64,000 nucleotides of DNA. Origin: Marisa cornuarietis. Taxonomy: Eukaryota > Mollusca > Gastropoda > Architaenioglossa > Ampullariidae. A program made the position numbers and the translations under genes. Below the pieces are notes generated by a model. The model was given only the letters and a program-made list of their open reading frames with translations, made no database searches and was not told the DNA's origin. The stretch lies in NCBI GenBank assembly GCA_004794655.1, contig SMMW01000025.1, positions 5,925,001 through 5,989,000 on the forward strand. The letters run 5' to 3'. Shown one piece after another: positions 12,549 to 22,059 of the stretch (its first letter is position 1; each line of letters begins with the position of its first letter).

Positions 12549-12804
12549 GGGGCCAGTTGCACAACACATTTCTAATTTTAAACCATTTTTGGGTATAAAT
12601 CTATTTAGCTAATCATTTGTAGAGCAACATAGCGCACAACTCAATTTTAGAACTAAAGTTGTTTTTAATAAGATAAAATTGTTTAAGCAAGAGTTGTTTT
12701 CCCCTCAGCACACGACATAGAAGCGATTTTGGAAATAAAACCGTTTCAAGTTTGGCTCTTTAGAACAGCTTTAAGCTTTAGAAACATGCTGTGCAACTAG
12801 CCCC
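12549..12804. mobile_element. MITE with GGGGC-AGTTGCACA terminal repeats
   Basis: The left end is GGGGCCAGTTGCACAACA. The right end, read on the minus strand, is GGGGCTAGTTGCACAGCA. These match at 16 of 18 positions and are followed on both sides by a TTTCTAA-type stretch. The 256-bp interior is AT-rich and non-coding. No target-site duplication is clear, so the superfamily is not assigned. It lies just downstream of the family A LINE. Confidence 0.8.
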
Positions 12805-13080
12805 TGGCCTCGTATTCATGGACATAGGCAATTTATTCATCAGTAAAATTGCCTTATCTTGGGTAAGGAACCCGCTGGTAAGTTACCCCGATAAATACAA
12901 AAGAAATTGAACAGGTATTACTACAACTGGAAAACATTTGGACCAGATTGACTTAACATGAGCTATATAAATATTCGTCCAAAAGCATATTGCCTTTGCT
13001 TGCTGTCTGTTTTATTATTTATGTGGTATGGTGAGTACCCGTATTCCTGGACAGAGGCTATTATCCACGGACACTGCGCA
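12805..13080. other. unassigned sequence
   Basis: No recognised feature. It precedes the SINE-related block. Confidence 0.5.
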
Positions 13081-13172
13081 GGGAGTGAGGTATTAGAGAC
13101 CTTACTTTTCTCGTGCCCAGCTTTATGTGAGCCCGGTTCCCTTCTCTCCTTCGCTGCCTTACAGGTTTCCGC
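13081..13172 (-). mobile_element. SINE body fragment related to the 41.5-kb SINE
   Basis: The block from GGGAGTGAGGTATTAGAGACC to CTTCGCTGCCTTAC closely matches 41,570-41,655 in the same order and strand. In the 41.5-kb copy the tRNA-like head lies to the right on the minus strand. Here that head is missing, so this is a truncated copy. A GC-rich palindromic stretch and (ATG)n follow at 13,195-13,273. Confidence 0.75.
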
Positions 13173-13253
13173 CCCAGACAAACGACAGACATCAGTGGGT
13201 TAGCCCCACGGGTGGGCCGGCTGGCTTCGCGACCGGCTGGTGCCAGTTAAGGC

Positions 13254-13273
13254 ATGATGATGATGATGATGAC
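13254..13273. repeat. (ATG)n short tract
   Basis: Six ATG units after TTAAGGC. Similar ATG tails end short retroelement insertions elsewhere in this window, such as 29.85 kb. Confidence 0.8.
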
Positions 13274-13564
13274 TATCCTAATGTCAGACAGTAACCCGGA
13301 TTTGACCCGACAGTTTGCATGTTTTCTTCATAAAGCACTAGACGGGTGAAAATATGCGTGAAATACGCAGGTGGGGGATGCTTGTATACTTGCGTGTGTG
13401 CACGGGAATATCGGTACTCGTTTGTTTTTAGTGAGGACACTGTATACCTATGTACTTCTTCGTCTATTTTTATAGTAATTATGTGCCAGTGGTTCTATAC
13501 AAATATCCTGCTCTAGTACTACTCTTCATCTTTAATCACTGAAAGGCAAAATAGCTAGTGTTGA

Positions 13565-13655
13565 CCTCTAGTGTACGATACCACCCTTGAGTCGTTTAAA
13601 TGTGCATTAAAAACACAGTTCACTGCTAACCTTAAACACAGTTCACTGCTAACCT
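13565..13655 (+). repeat. possible LINE C-terminal tip with a 22-bp tandem duplication
   Basis: Copies at 13,611-13,632 and 13,634-13,655 are identical over 22 bp. The sequence just before and into copy 1 reads TTLESFKCALKTQFTANL, which resembles the C-terminal end of CR1/L2-type LINE proteins (SFK-x-L-K-T-x-L). The duplication is certain. The LINE assignment is weak. Confidence 0.5.
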
Positions 13656-13834
13656 GTTTCTTTGAAATTCTCTTTCTTTCTTTCCTCCTCCTGCTTTATA
13701 TCTCTTGATAAGTCTTTCCTGCTACTGCTAGTCTCCCCTTTGTTGATTACTTTTTAGCAAATTTTTCGTCGTTACTGTCTGTTACCTCTGTCGTAATTTC
13801 CCATGATTTCACAAATTTCTGTTTGCTGATTATT

Positions 13835-15297
13835 ATGTTATGCTACTCCTCTTCGTACCTAAGGCGGTACATAAGGCATCCACTAGAGACCTACGTTTTT
13901 GTCTATCAGCAGCAAGTTTAGCCATGCTGTTCCAGGACGGTTTCTGGTCCTTTGATTCTCGTTCTACTTACCTTCGCCATGTTTCTTTCGACCGACCACG
14001 TTTCCTCTTGCCATCAGCTGTCCAATGAAGGGCTATTTTAGGTGGTGCCTCTGGTTTCATTCTGCACACATGGCCTAGCTATTTCCATCTTCCTTTTAGG
14101 ATTGTGGTTGTCATTTTTGTGCAGTTAGGCCAGACTGTCTTGAAAATTTTCCTCAGACGTTTGGTTTGAAAGGTCTCTAGTTTCTGCCTGATTTTTGCTG
14201 ATATCTTCCAGCCCTCACTTCCATAGAGTAGGACCAAATTGACATTGCTTCTGAAGATTTTTTTTTTAATTTAGAGCTTTGGACTTCCAAATTTCTTTCA
14301 GCATGGCAAAGGCTTGATTTGCTTTGATGAATCTGTTCTTCACATCCCATTCTTTTCTGTATCTTTATCTGTTGTTACCAGACTGCCGAGGTATGTAAAT
14401 TCTTGGAATTTCTCTATTTCTTTGTTATCAGTTGTGATGGTTTCTGTTGGTATTCCGTCTCATTTCATTTGTTTAGCTTGTGTTTACTTTTAGTCTTATT
14501 TTTGAGTCATTTTTGACTAGATTGTTGATCTTTTCATGCGCATATTTGTGTCAGTTGGATAACGTAACAATGTCATCAGCATAATCTAAGTCTTCCAGTA
14601 CAGACATATGTGTCCAACGGATTCCTCTTTTCTTGTCTTCTGTGGTTTCTTTCATAAGCCAGTCCATGCCCAGTATAAATAGGAACCGTTACAGAAATCA
14701 TCTATGACACCCGTGGTAATGTTGAAGTTGTCCGTTAGCTTGCGGTTGTTACAAACCACCTGGCGATGAAAGTCTGTATACAGCGAACAGTGATGTGCCT
14801 CTTCAAAATGATTCTACTGAAGATGTTGCTTTGTGATAACAGTTATCTCTCGCCAGTTGTTGCAGTCTTCTAAATCGTCTTTCTTTGACAGCTTTAAGAT
14901 TTTGCCTTTTTTCCATTCATCTGGTGTTTCTTCAGTATCCCATATTTTCTGGAAGATCTTGCACAGCAGCTTTGGTATTTCTTCTACTTCCAAGTGTACC
15001 ATTTCGGAACAAATCCCACCATGTCTTGGCGATTTGCCTTTTTTTTTTTTTGATGGCTGCCTTTATTTCGGTCATGGTGATGGGACCCAGGTTTATGTCC
15101 AGGTCTAATTCACTTTCTGGGATATTGACTAGTACTGCGTTTGAGCAGCTGTTCGGAGTGCTCTTTCCACATCTCTACTTTCTTACTTTCTTTAGTGATG
15201 ATATTCCCATCCCGGGTTTTTAAAAGCAGGTCTTGGCTGCCACTTCTACTTCCTTTTAGCCTTTTTATCATCTTATAAATCACGTTCATGTCAGGAA
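13835..15297 (-). mobile_element. LINE family B, 3' part (RT)
   Basis: Reading down the minus strand from about 15,297: MNVIYKMIKRLKG, DLLLKTRDGNIIT, WKEHSEQLL; then IPKLLCKIFQKIWDTEETPDEWKKGKI, DLEDCNNWREIT; then the palm motif C LEDLDYADDIV (YADD at 14,572-14,583). After this come FIKANQAFAMLKEIW, LLYGSEGWK, a GRWK-LGHVCRM segment and a C-terminal ALHWTADGKRKRGRSKETWRR. The region that should hold motif A (FIDF-KAF) between NNWREIT and the DFHRQVVCNN stretch is deleted, so it cannot be active. This part is continuous in element order with the inverted 5' half at 15.30-16.38 kb on the plus strand. The 3' boundary near 13,835 is approximate. Confidence 0.9.
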
Positions 15298-16375
15298 AGT
15301 TAGCACAGGCCCTCCATGAATTGCATCTATACCGACTTGATCTTGGAATTACAGAAGCACGTTGGGAAGGCCAAGGAAAGGGAACTCTTGCAAATGATGA
15401 CACTATTTTGTGGTGTTTTAAGAAACGACGACCAATCTAGAGAAGGGTTTGCACTGATTATCCCAAAACAACACAAAAACTCCCTATTAGAATGGAAGCC
15501 ATGTGTATACCAGGCACAACTACAGATTCTCCATCCTGACCTGCTATGCACGAAATGCACCCACAGATGAGGCACAGGAAGAGGACAAAGGAGATCTCTA
15601 CAACAGCTTACAGGCAGCAATGAAAATCATCCCTACCCATGATGTAATAATATTACATGGAGATTTCAATGCTAGAGTAAGCAGCAAGAACAAAGAGAAA
15701 GAACCATGCGAAAGGAAGGTATAGGGTATATAACTGACAATGGCAGCAGATTGCGTGATTTTGGGGAAGAAAACGACCTTGTTATTGAAGGAAAAATTGT
15801 TCAACATAAGAAGATTCACAAAGTGACTTGGAAGGGAAGAGAGTCAGAAAGACCACATTATCATTAATAGCAAATGGAGGCACACACTTCAGGACGTCAG
15901 AGTTCAAAGAGGGGCGACAGACATAGTGACCATAAGTTGCTCACAGGCAAACTTGCTCTAAAGCTCAGAAAAGCTCTGGTGGGAGAACAAAGACATCCAC
16001 GCTATGACATGGATCAACTTAAAGACTCTACAGTTCAGCGGAAATTCATCATAGCATTTAAAAAATAGTTCAGTGTCCTAACAGATGATACCCAAATGAC
16101 AATCGCTAACTTTAACCAAGCAATAAAAGAAGCGGTTAAGGAGAACATCAGCTATAGAGAAACAGTGAAAAGAGAGCTGGCTCTCCCCAGAAACATGGGA
16201 AACAATAAAGCAGAGGAAAGAGATAAAACACCAGTTGCTCGGCACAAAGTCTCCACGCCTAAAAGAGAAGTTGGTGAAAGACAAGGAAGTCAAGAGAAGC
16301 GCTAGATGAGATAAAAGAGTTTGTGGAAAACCTAGCTATGGGAGCAGAAGAGGCTGCAGGAAGGCAAGATCTGTT
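15296..16375 (+). mobile_element. LINE family B, inverted 5' part (APE endonuclease)
   Basis: The plus strand reads GKLAQALHELHLYRLDLG, ITEAR-WEGQGK, then an APE-type endonuclease: DDQSREGFALIIPKQHK, LLEWKP, TCYARNAPTDEAQEEDKGD, IPTHDVIILHGDFNARV (GDFN at 15,659-15,670), IVQHKKIHKVTW, QDVRVQRGDRHSDHKLL (SDH at 15,925-15,933), and a linker ending EEAAGRQD near 16,370. The GDFNAR and SDH motifs are kept, but stops and frameshifts interrupt the frame. EEAAGRQD is the residue run that should directly precede MNVIYKM, which instead starts the minus-strand half at 15,297. The 5' half is therefore flipped. Confidence 0.9.
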
Positions 16376-16379
16376 TGCT

Positions 16380-16661
16380 TATTAGGCAACCCCTTATCAG
16401 CATATTCCCGTAAGCGTCTAGAACATTCATACCGGCGTTCTTAGTGACAGGACAGTAGAAAGATTCGCCATTGTGTATGTTTGTGGTTGTGCGTGTGGAT
16501 GTGGGTTTCAGGTGTGTGTAAGAAAAGTACTAAAGCTTAGATGTTCTCAGGAAGATGCAGGAGCAAGTCACTGAAAAGTCAAACTGGCGACGCCCGTTGT
16601 GTGAGTTGTGTGGACAGCAGGCGTGTTGACGTCACAGCTTCTTACACGTAACTAAAAAAAG
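16380..16661. other. unassigned sequence
   Basis: No recognised feature between the inverted LINE and the GC-rich block. Confidence 0.5.
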
Positions 16662-17255
16662 TCATTTCTTCTCCTCGACGAATACATCAATGGATTTTCT
16701 AACACGCCATCGTGCTCTTGTTGCCAGAGTCTGCGCAGGGGAGTGTAACTTATATCCACATGCGCTAGTTACCGCCCCTGACAAGGTCAGCGAAACGTCT
16801 GCTTGGGTGCGCCCTGGTCTGATATTACAGCCATAACTCACCGCCGTGCAGACATTTGCACAGCAATTCTGTATTAACATCAAATTACATGAGCAGTTTG
16901 AAGGCTCTTGCTGCCCGCTAAATGGGCACATTACTCCTTGATTTATAGGGCCCGTGCCAAGGCACACTGGCAGTGGAGAGATGTACCGTACCGAATTGAA
17001 AGCCGAGTGGCGGGTCTCGAGAGTGGGGGGTTGCGGAGTGGGTGAGCGGTGATTGATGGTGATGTAGAGGAGCGCGATATGAAAGCCTTCAAACCTGGCG
17101 TAATAAATCTGTCCCGGCAAGCAAGCCGCCCCCCCCCAGCCCCCCAACCCCCTGCGTGCCAGGCACTGCAAGCCCCCTTCCCTCCGCGCGCCAAGCACTA
17201 CAAAGCAAAGCGGACAAAAAGCAGAACAAGCCGAGAAGGGTTTTGTGATCGCCAC
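16662..17255 (-). other. unassigned 197-codon open frame in GC-rich DNA
   Basis: The longest stop-free ATG frame in the window. The translation is Cys-, Gly- and Arg-rich at the start and has no domain, signal peptide or repeat that I recognise. Overlapping frames of 83 codons on both strands show that the local GC content alone suppresses stops. It may be chance, an unrecognised exon, or conserved non-coding DNA. Confidence 0.2.
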
Positions 17256-18791
17256 GGGGGGACGAAAGGCTCATTGACTGCGATCCCTGTTCGGTATTGA
17301 GCGCCTTGCCAGCCTGACGCCACGGCCGTGTTCACAAGGACGTGAATGCAATCACGGTTGTCTGCCCTTACCTGAGTGGCGGGGCTGTGGCCGCACTCTG
17401 ATTGATGGCGGCTCTGTGCTCAAGAGCCTGTTATCGCGTCCGTGTATATAATGTTTGTCTGCGTGTCACCACCAGACAGCTCGCCTCTTTGTAGCGGCAG
17501 CCAGTTATTGATGGGAGGGGATTAAGCGTGCAATAAGTCTTCATTGCCTACGTTGCGGCGGGCAGCACACCGCCCTCGCCTAGCCCCCTGCCACACTTCT
17601 CGCGCCTTTGATCACCAGACGTTGGGTGGGAGAAATGGCTTCAAGTTACGTCACGGCACCCGACTGCTCAGCTTAGCCCAGCTTATCTTTGTGTCACACT
17701 GCTCAAAAGACGACCTGCCTGGAAACTTGACTGGCAGTGTCTGCCACACCAACGCTGTAGTGCTGTGATACCACTAGCGTCTCGACGGCAGAAACTGTAG
17801 TACTGTATGAATGTCAAAAGTTGTGGTGTGATAGCACTAGCATGAAGCCAGGCCCATGATGTAGTGCAGTCTCGTGATATCAGCGAAATGACTCCGCTGC
17901 GCTCCGAACCTGTTCAGGTTGTCAGCGGGACACAGCTGCTCTTAGCGAGAAGAGGTAGTTGAGACCCGATGCATATGAATTAGATGTCGGGTAGAAAGAC
18001 AGTGGGCGAAGATCACACAAAACATCACACATGTGGGGCTAAGAGCACCGAATGTCACACACGTTTAGTCCCAGTGAAACGTCTTAGTGGCTACCGAAAC
18101 TCGTATAGTCGGTATAGACTCTTGTAGCTGTTGTAGAACTGACAATGGGATGTCATCTAAACGTGTGGAGGACAGCTAGCTGCCGCTCGGTCACCTTCGC
18201 AATATCAAAAAGGCACTCGATCACTACTACTACTACAGTCATAGAGTTGTTGCTGTGTTATAGGGTGTACATACTGCAGCGACATAAGTGTGGGTTTACC
18301 CTCGCCTCCAGCAGACCATTATATTCTCTATACATGCACACAGAAACAAACAAAGAAAAAGCGCATTTGATTCGAGGCGTGCAGACAAACTGTTAAATCC
18401 ATTAATGGACTGTGACAGCTTGGTTCCTATTTTGCCAGTCTGGCGCTTGTAAACTGCTGTCAGTGTTTACCTTCAATAGAGAGAATCTCACGGACTCAGT
18501 CTAAGTGTTACTTGTTTGTATAAACCTCATCTTCCATTCACCACAGTTTGACGCACTTGCTGTGCATCTACACACCCCCTCCAAGGGTAAACAAAAAACT
18601 TATAGACTCTACATTCTTTTTTCAGTTTTATGTTTCACTAGACTAGAGCAACGCACTGAGGCGCTCTCAAATACTCCTCGGAGATATTCATGTGTCCTTT
18701 GATGAAATCTTATCTTGACGCTGTCAAAATACCAACGATGCGACACACCTTCCATTCTGTCCAGTCTGCGTCAGCCAACTAAAAACAAAAG

Positions 18792-18798
<7 letters not shown>
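17256..18798. other. unassigned sequence, GC-rich in the first 500 bp
   Basis: No gene or repeat recognised. Confidence 0.5.

Positions 18799-18845
<47 letters not shown>
18799..18845. repeat. (CA)n microsatellite
   Basis: Pure CA array of about 23 units. Confidence 0.97.
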
Positions 18846-18846
<1 letters not shown>

Positions 18847-19439
18847 GTGAAGTGGGTTATACAGAGACCTGGTGACCATATAGTGCAGTCTGTCGACGTT
18901 TCTCAAAATCTCAGAGTCTGACCATTACTGCATACTCATCGAACACGATCGCCATCAATTTGCATTGTTGCCAGACTCAGGCATTCAAAACACAAATGCA
19001 AAGTGCACGGCCAGTTCACCGTCTGCATGCTGTTGTTCCTACATGTCTCGACATCTGATACGCCAGTGGACATGCGCAGAGATCCGGGTCAAACTCTGTG
19101 AGGTCAAGTCAACTCGTCGGCTAATTGACTAGACACAGAAGGTCTACAACGCCGCAAAACGTGCACCCACACAGCCAAACAAAGTAACATTAGAATAATA
19201 AAAAATGTGGCAATGCGCCACCACTGCCCACTGTCTACTCTGCTTTACAGCCACCGCAGCTCACAATTCGATCCCATCTAGATTCAATAACGGTGCCTGA
19301 CCACATCTCGTGATGTTTCTTCTGAATGTTCTCTTACCGAGGTCTGACTAGTCTTTAAGGCCAATTTAAAGACACTCAAATCAAGAGTTTGTCAGTGAGA
19401 CCCAGGGCCAAACCAACCTCGCTCAAATGTCTGGACGTT
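18846..19439. other. unassigned sequence
   Basis: No clear feature. The last 100 bp may belong to the LINE that follows. Confidence 0.45.
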
Positions 19440-19834
19440 CTACTTCCTTCTATCACAAATATTGTTAATATCAATTAGCCAACAAACGTTTCCCCGCCTT
19501 AAAAATGCCCTGGTGAGGTCACTTCTCAAAAACCCACAATGTCAATGTTTTGCATAACTACTCGCCCACTCTCCAGCTTGTCTTTCCTTGTTAAGATAAT
19601 GGAGAAAGTCGTGTTGACACAGCTCTGGTCTTTTTGTCATGCCCATGATCTGATTTCCTATTCTCATTCGGCGTACAAACCTTTCACAGTAGCGAAACTA
19701 TTCTCATCAACTTGCAGTTTATCTGCCGTTGACAGTGGTTATGTTTCATCCTTTACTACTGCATTCGACACCAGCGACTACTCTACGCCCCTCAGAGACT
19801 GTTCCCTGTCTATCGTATTTCCAGCATTACAATG
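19440..19834 (+). mobile_element. CR1/L2-like LINE, RT segment 1 (interrupted)
   Basis: In one plus frame: SPTLQLVFLVKIMEKVVLTQLWSF, HDLISYSHSAYKPF, then SAVDSGYVSSFTTAFDTSDYSTPLRDCSLSIVFPALQ. This matches the RT fingers and palm of CR1/L2-type LINEs (LSFLSKVLEKVV..QL, NQSAYRPGHST, LDLSAAFDTIDH). The motif A aspartate region survives only as TTAFDTSD. The next expected residues (WF..YL.GRTQ) appear only after a 330-bp insertion. Confidence 0.8.
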
Positions 19835-20164
19835 CAGTTAAATTAAAATTTATCTTCTGCCCCACTAAAAAGCACGTACCGGAAAAACATCGAATTCATT
19901 ATTATTATTTGTGATAGCTTTGTTAAATGATATCATTAGTGAACTCATGGTAACGCGGTACCAGTTATTAATATCTTTGACATCGTTAGTATCATTGTTA
20001 TGCTTTAACTTTTCATATAATACAGTTTTAAATTTATTTGAATTTTTCTTTTTCTGTGTACATGTATACAAACTCTGTACGGGTGAACTGTTGATTGTGT
20101 ATAGTTACTGTTTCTCCTTACCTCTCATGGGATGAATGAATAAAATAAGATGTCAAATGTATTT
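19835..20164. mobile_element. insertion that splits the CR1/L2-like LINE
   Basis: AT-rich sequence lying between ...VFPALQ and AWFND... of the RT. It ends with an AT-rich GGATGAATGAATAAAATAAG stretch that resembles the 3' tail of a LINE. This suggests a nested, 5'-truncated retroelement. No target duplication is clear, so the type is inferred. Confidence 0.5.
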
Positions 20165-20451
20165 CTAGCACCTAGCATGGTTTAACGACTGATAGGACCC
20201 AGGCTGTTTGTTGACCGTGAATTGTCACACCCTGCTTTACATTCTTACGGGGTGTTTGGTCCCATTCTGTTCATTCTGTACAGTGTACACGAATTTACTG
20301 CCATCGTGCATACAATCTCACTCATCAATCACATGCTGATGACACGAAGCTGTACTGCTCCACCTTGTCAACCACCACTCACTCTGCCATGAGCAGTCGG
20401 AAACTTGAAAGTCATGTCAAAGACTTAAGGGTATAAAATAAAGTGAAACTA
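20165..20451 (+). mobile_element. CR1/L2-like LINE, RT segment 2
   Basis: The order resumes with AWFND, a GRTQ-like DRTQAV, then GVFGPILFILYS and a decayed motif C reading ADDTKLYCST, followed by KLESHVKDLRV. This is the expected order after segment 1. The segment stops at a TA dinucleotide where the mariner-derived element begins. Confidence 0.8.
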
Positions 20452-20859
20452 CGAGGTCTGTCTGAAAAGTAACAGGACTGGTTGTGACTTAGATATGCAA
20501 GGCATCGTCGACAGTGAGTTCTTTCCGTAGGTCCAGATGGTTCCTGGCCGAGAACATTGCCGTATTGGAACAACCTCCCTATTCACCTGATCTTGCTCCA
20601 TTTGATTTTTTTTTAAATTTCCCCTTCTGAAACGACCTGTTTTGAAGGCGTGGAGACCATCAAGAGGGTCGTAACGACGGAGCTGAGGGGTATCTCAGAA
20701 GAATCCTTCCAACAGTGCATATAAGTAGGCCAGAGAAGGATGGAAAAGTGCATTAGACTCGAGGGGGATTACTTTAAAGGGGAAGCCATATAGTTTGTTG
20801 TTTGGAAGTGAGTTAAATTGTTTGTGACACCAGTCTCGTTACTTTTCAGACAGACATCG
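20452..20859 (+). mobile_element. internally deleted mariner element with TIRs
   Basis: The left end CGAGGTCTGTCTGAAAAGTA and the complement of the right end CGATGTCTGTCTGAAAAGTA differ at one position in 20, and the similarity continues for about 10 more bases. The left flank is TA. The right flank is CA, a one-base change from the TA duplication typical of mariners. Inside is a transposase C-terminal relic: FLAENIAVLEQPPYSPDLAPFDFF (20,580-20,612), GVETIKRVVTTELRGISEESFQQCI, RRMEKCI-LEGDYFKG. The third catalytic Asp region (PDLAPFDFF) is visible but the N-terminal DNA-binding part and the first catalytic residues are gone. Full elements are about 1.3 kb, so about 0.9 kb is missing. Confidence 0.93.
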
Positions 20860-21021
20860 CAAACGACGTCTAAGGAGAATAAAAATCGACTATCGCATAT
20901 CAGACTACCCGAAATCATGAATGTGGATGAGGTCAGCATCACATCTGCGACGTCTGTCAAAAGTCATGGTTTTATCGTCACTTCTGACATGGCCTTTGAC
21001 AGATTTTCTTGCATTTCATGA
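20860..21021 (+). mobile_element. CR1/L2-like LINE, RT segment 3
   Basis: After the mariner the RT continues as NVDEVSITSATSVKSHGFIVTSDMAFDRFSCIS, matching the post-palm segment of CR1/L2 LINEs (V..VSI.P..SVKSLGVIFDSDMTF..HIS). Removing the mariner and one duplicated dinucleotide joins codons reading V-K-L-N-D, as expected for this family. Confidence 0.75.
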
Positions 21022-21655
21022 ATTACTATGTCATAAATCTAACATCATACACATTGCATGAAAGGTTCTGTTAAACTGGCATGAACATTATTTTTAAGTA
21101 ACGCACAATGCACGATCTCTCTGTCTAAATACTAAGTAACATGCGTTTGTCCAGCAGAACAGTTAGTTAATTGTTGTTTTATGCCAAGTCAACAACTAAG
21201 GCTATCTCATGGCAATTTCCAGCAGAAGATTGATCTTTTATTTGCATATCGCTTGACACAAGGTGGACCAGCCATGTAGCCAGTACGTTAAGCGAGTTCG
21301 CCACGTGCTTGTGATCTGTCAAGCTGTAGACACCAGAGAGAAAGAGGCTGACAGAACTCAACGGTCGTGATATCAGTCTTTCAGCACCACCGGCACTGGT
21401 GTGGTGTACGCCCATCTGCACTTGTCTGTAACAGTCTGAGACAGCTGACGCGGCAACGCATGTCCAGGTCAGCTGACGTGGTAACAGCCGTCACGGCAGG
21501 TGAAGGTGACGTACGCGCGTCAGCAGCTCAGTGTTGGCGCCATCCACTGCGCCAAACAACTTGAAAGGAGAAAGACGTATGTGATTGCAGCTCTTCTGAA
21601 TACCAGACCTACAGCCAGCGGTTCAAATCTGGTTGCAGCCGTAATTTTAAGACAA
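21022..21655. other. unassigned sequence with a repeated CAGCTGACG motif
   Basis: CAGCTGACGCGG at 21,442-21,453 and CAGCTGACGTGG at 21,470-21,481 lie 28 bp apart. A B-box-like GGTTCAAATC near 21,620 lacks a convincing A-box partner. Confidence 0.5.
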
Positions 21656-21676
21656 GCACACACACACACACACACA
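21656..21676. repeat. (CA)n microsatellite
   Basis: Short pure CA array. Confidence 0.9.
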
Positions 21677-22013
21677 AGGAGCTGTAGACAAATAGAGGAA
21701 GAGAGAGACTGGGGAGAAGATGTGTGATAATACTGTCGTGCCATAAGATGTCAGCGAACGTTTCAAACCACCAACAGCTGAGTGCATCTGACTCGAAGCT
21801 GAGCACTCCTAGCTTGAGTTTGAGGGTAGTGGACAGAACAGAGTTCGAGCAAGGATTACTAAATGCAATGAAAGAAAAAGTAAAGTTTTAACCAAACTAG
21901 AACTTGGTCAGTGTCATGGGTGTCTCATGCTAAATATAGCATGTACCACTGCAGCTTATCTTCGTCTTGCAGCAGCAGACCCAGCCGGTGTTTTGATCAA
22001 CGTCACGACAGTA

Positions 22014-22026
22014 TGCGCGCGCGCGC

Positions 22027-22059
<33 letters not shown>
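22014..22059. repeat. compound (GC)n-(GT)n-(GA)n microsatellite
   Basis: Three dinucleotide phases follow one another without a break. The GC part is a potential Z-DNA former. Confidence 0.95.

Noticed and set aside
21600..21660. B-box-like GGTTCAAATC followed by a (CA)n tail, as in a SINE
   Set aside because: No A box at a suitable distance and no target duplication found.
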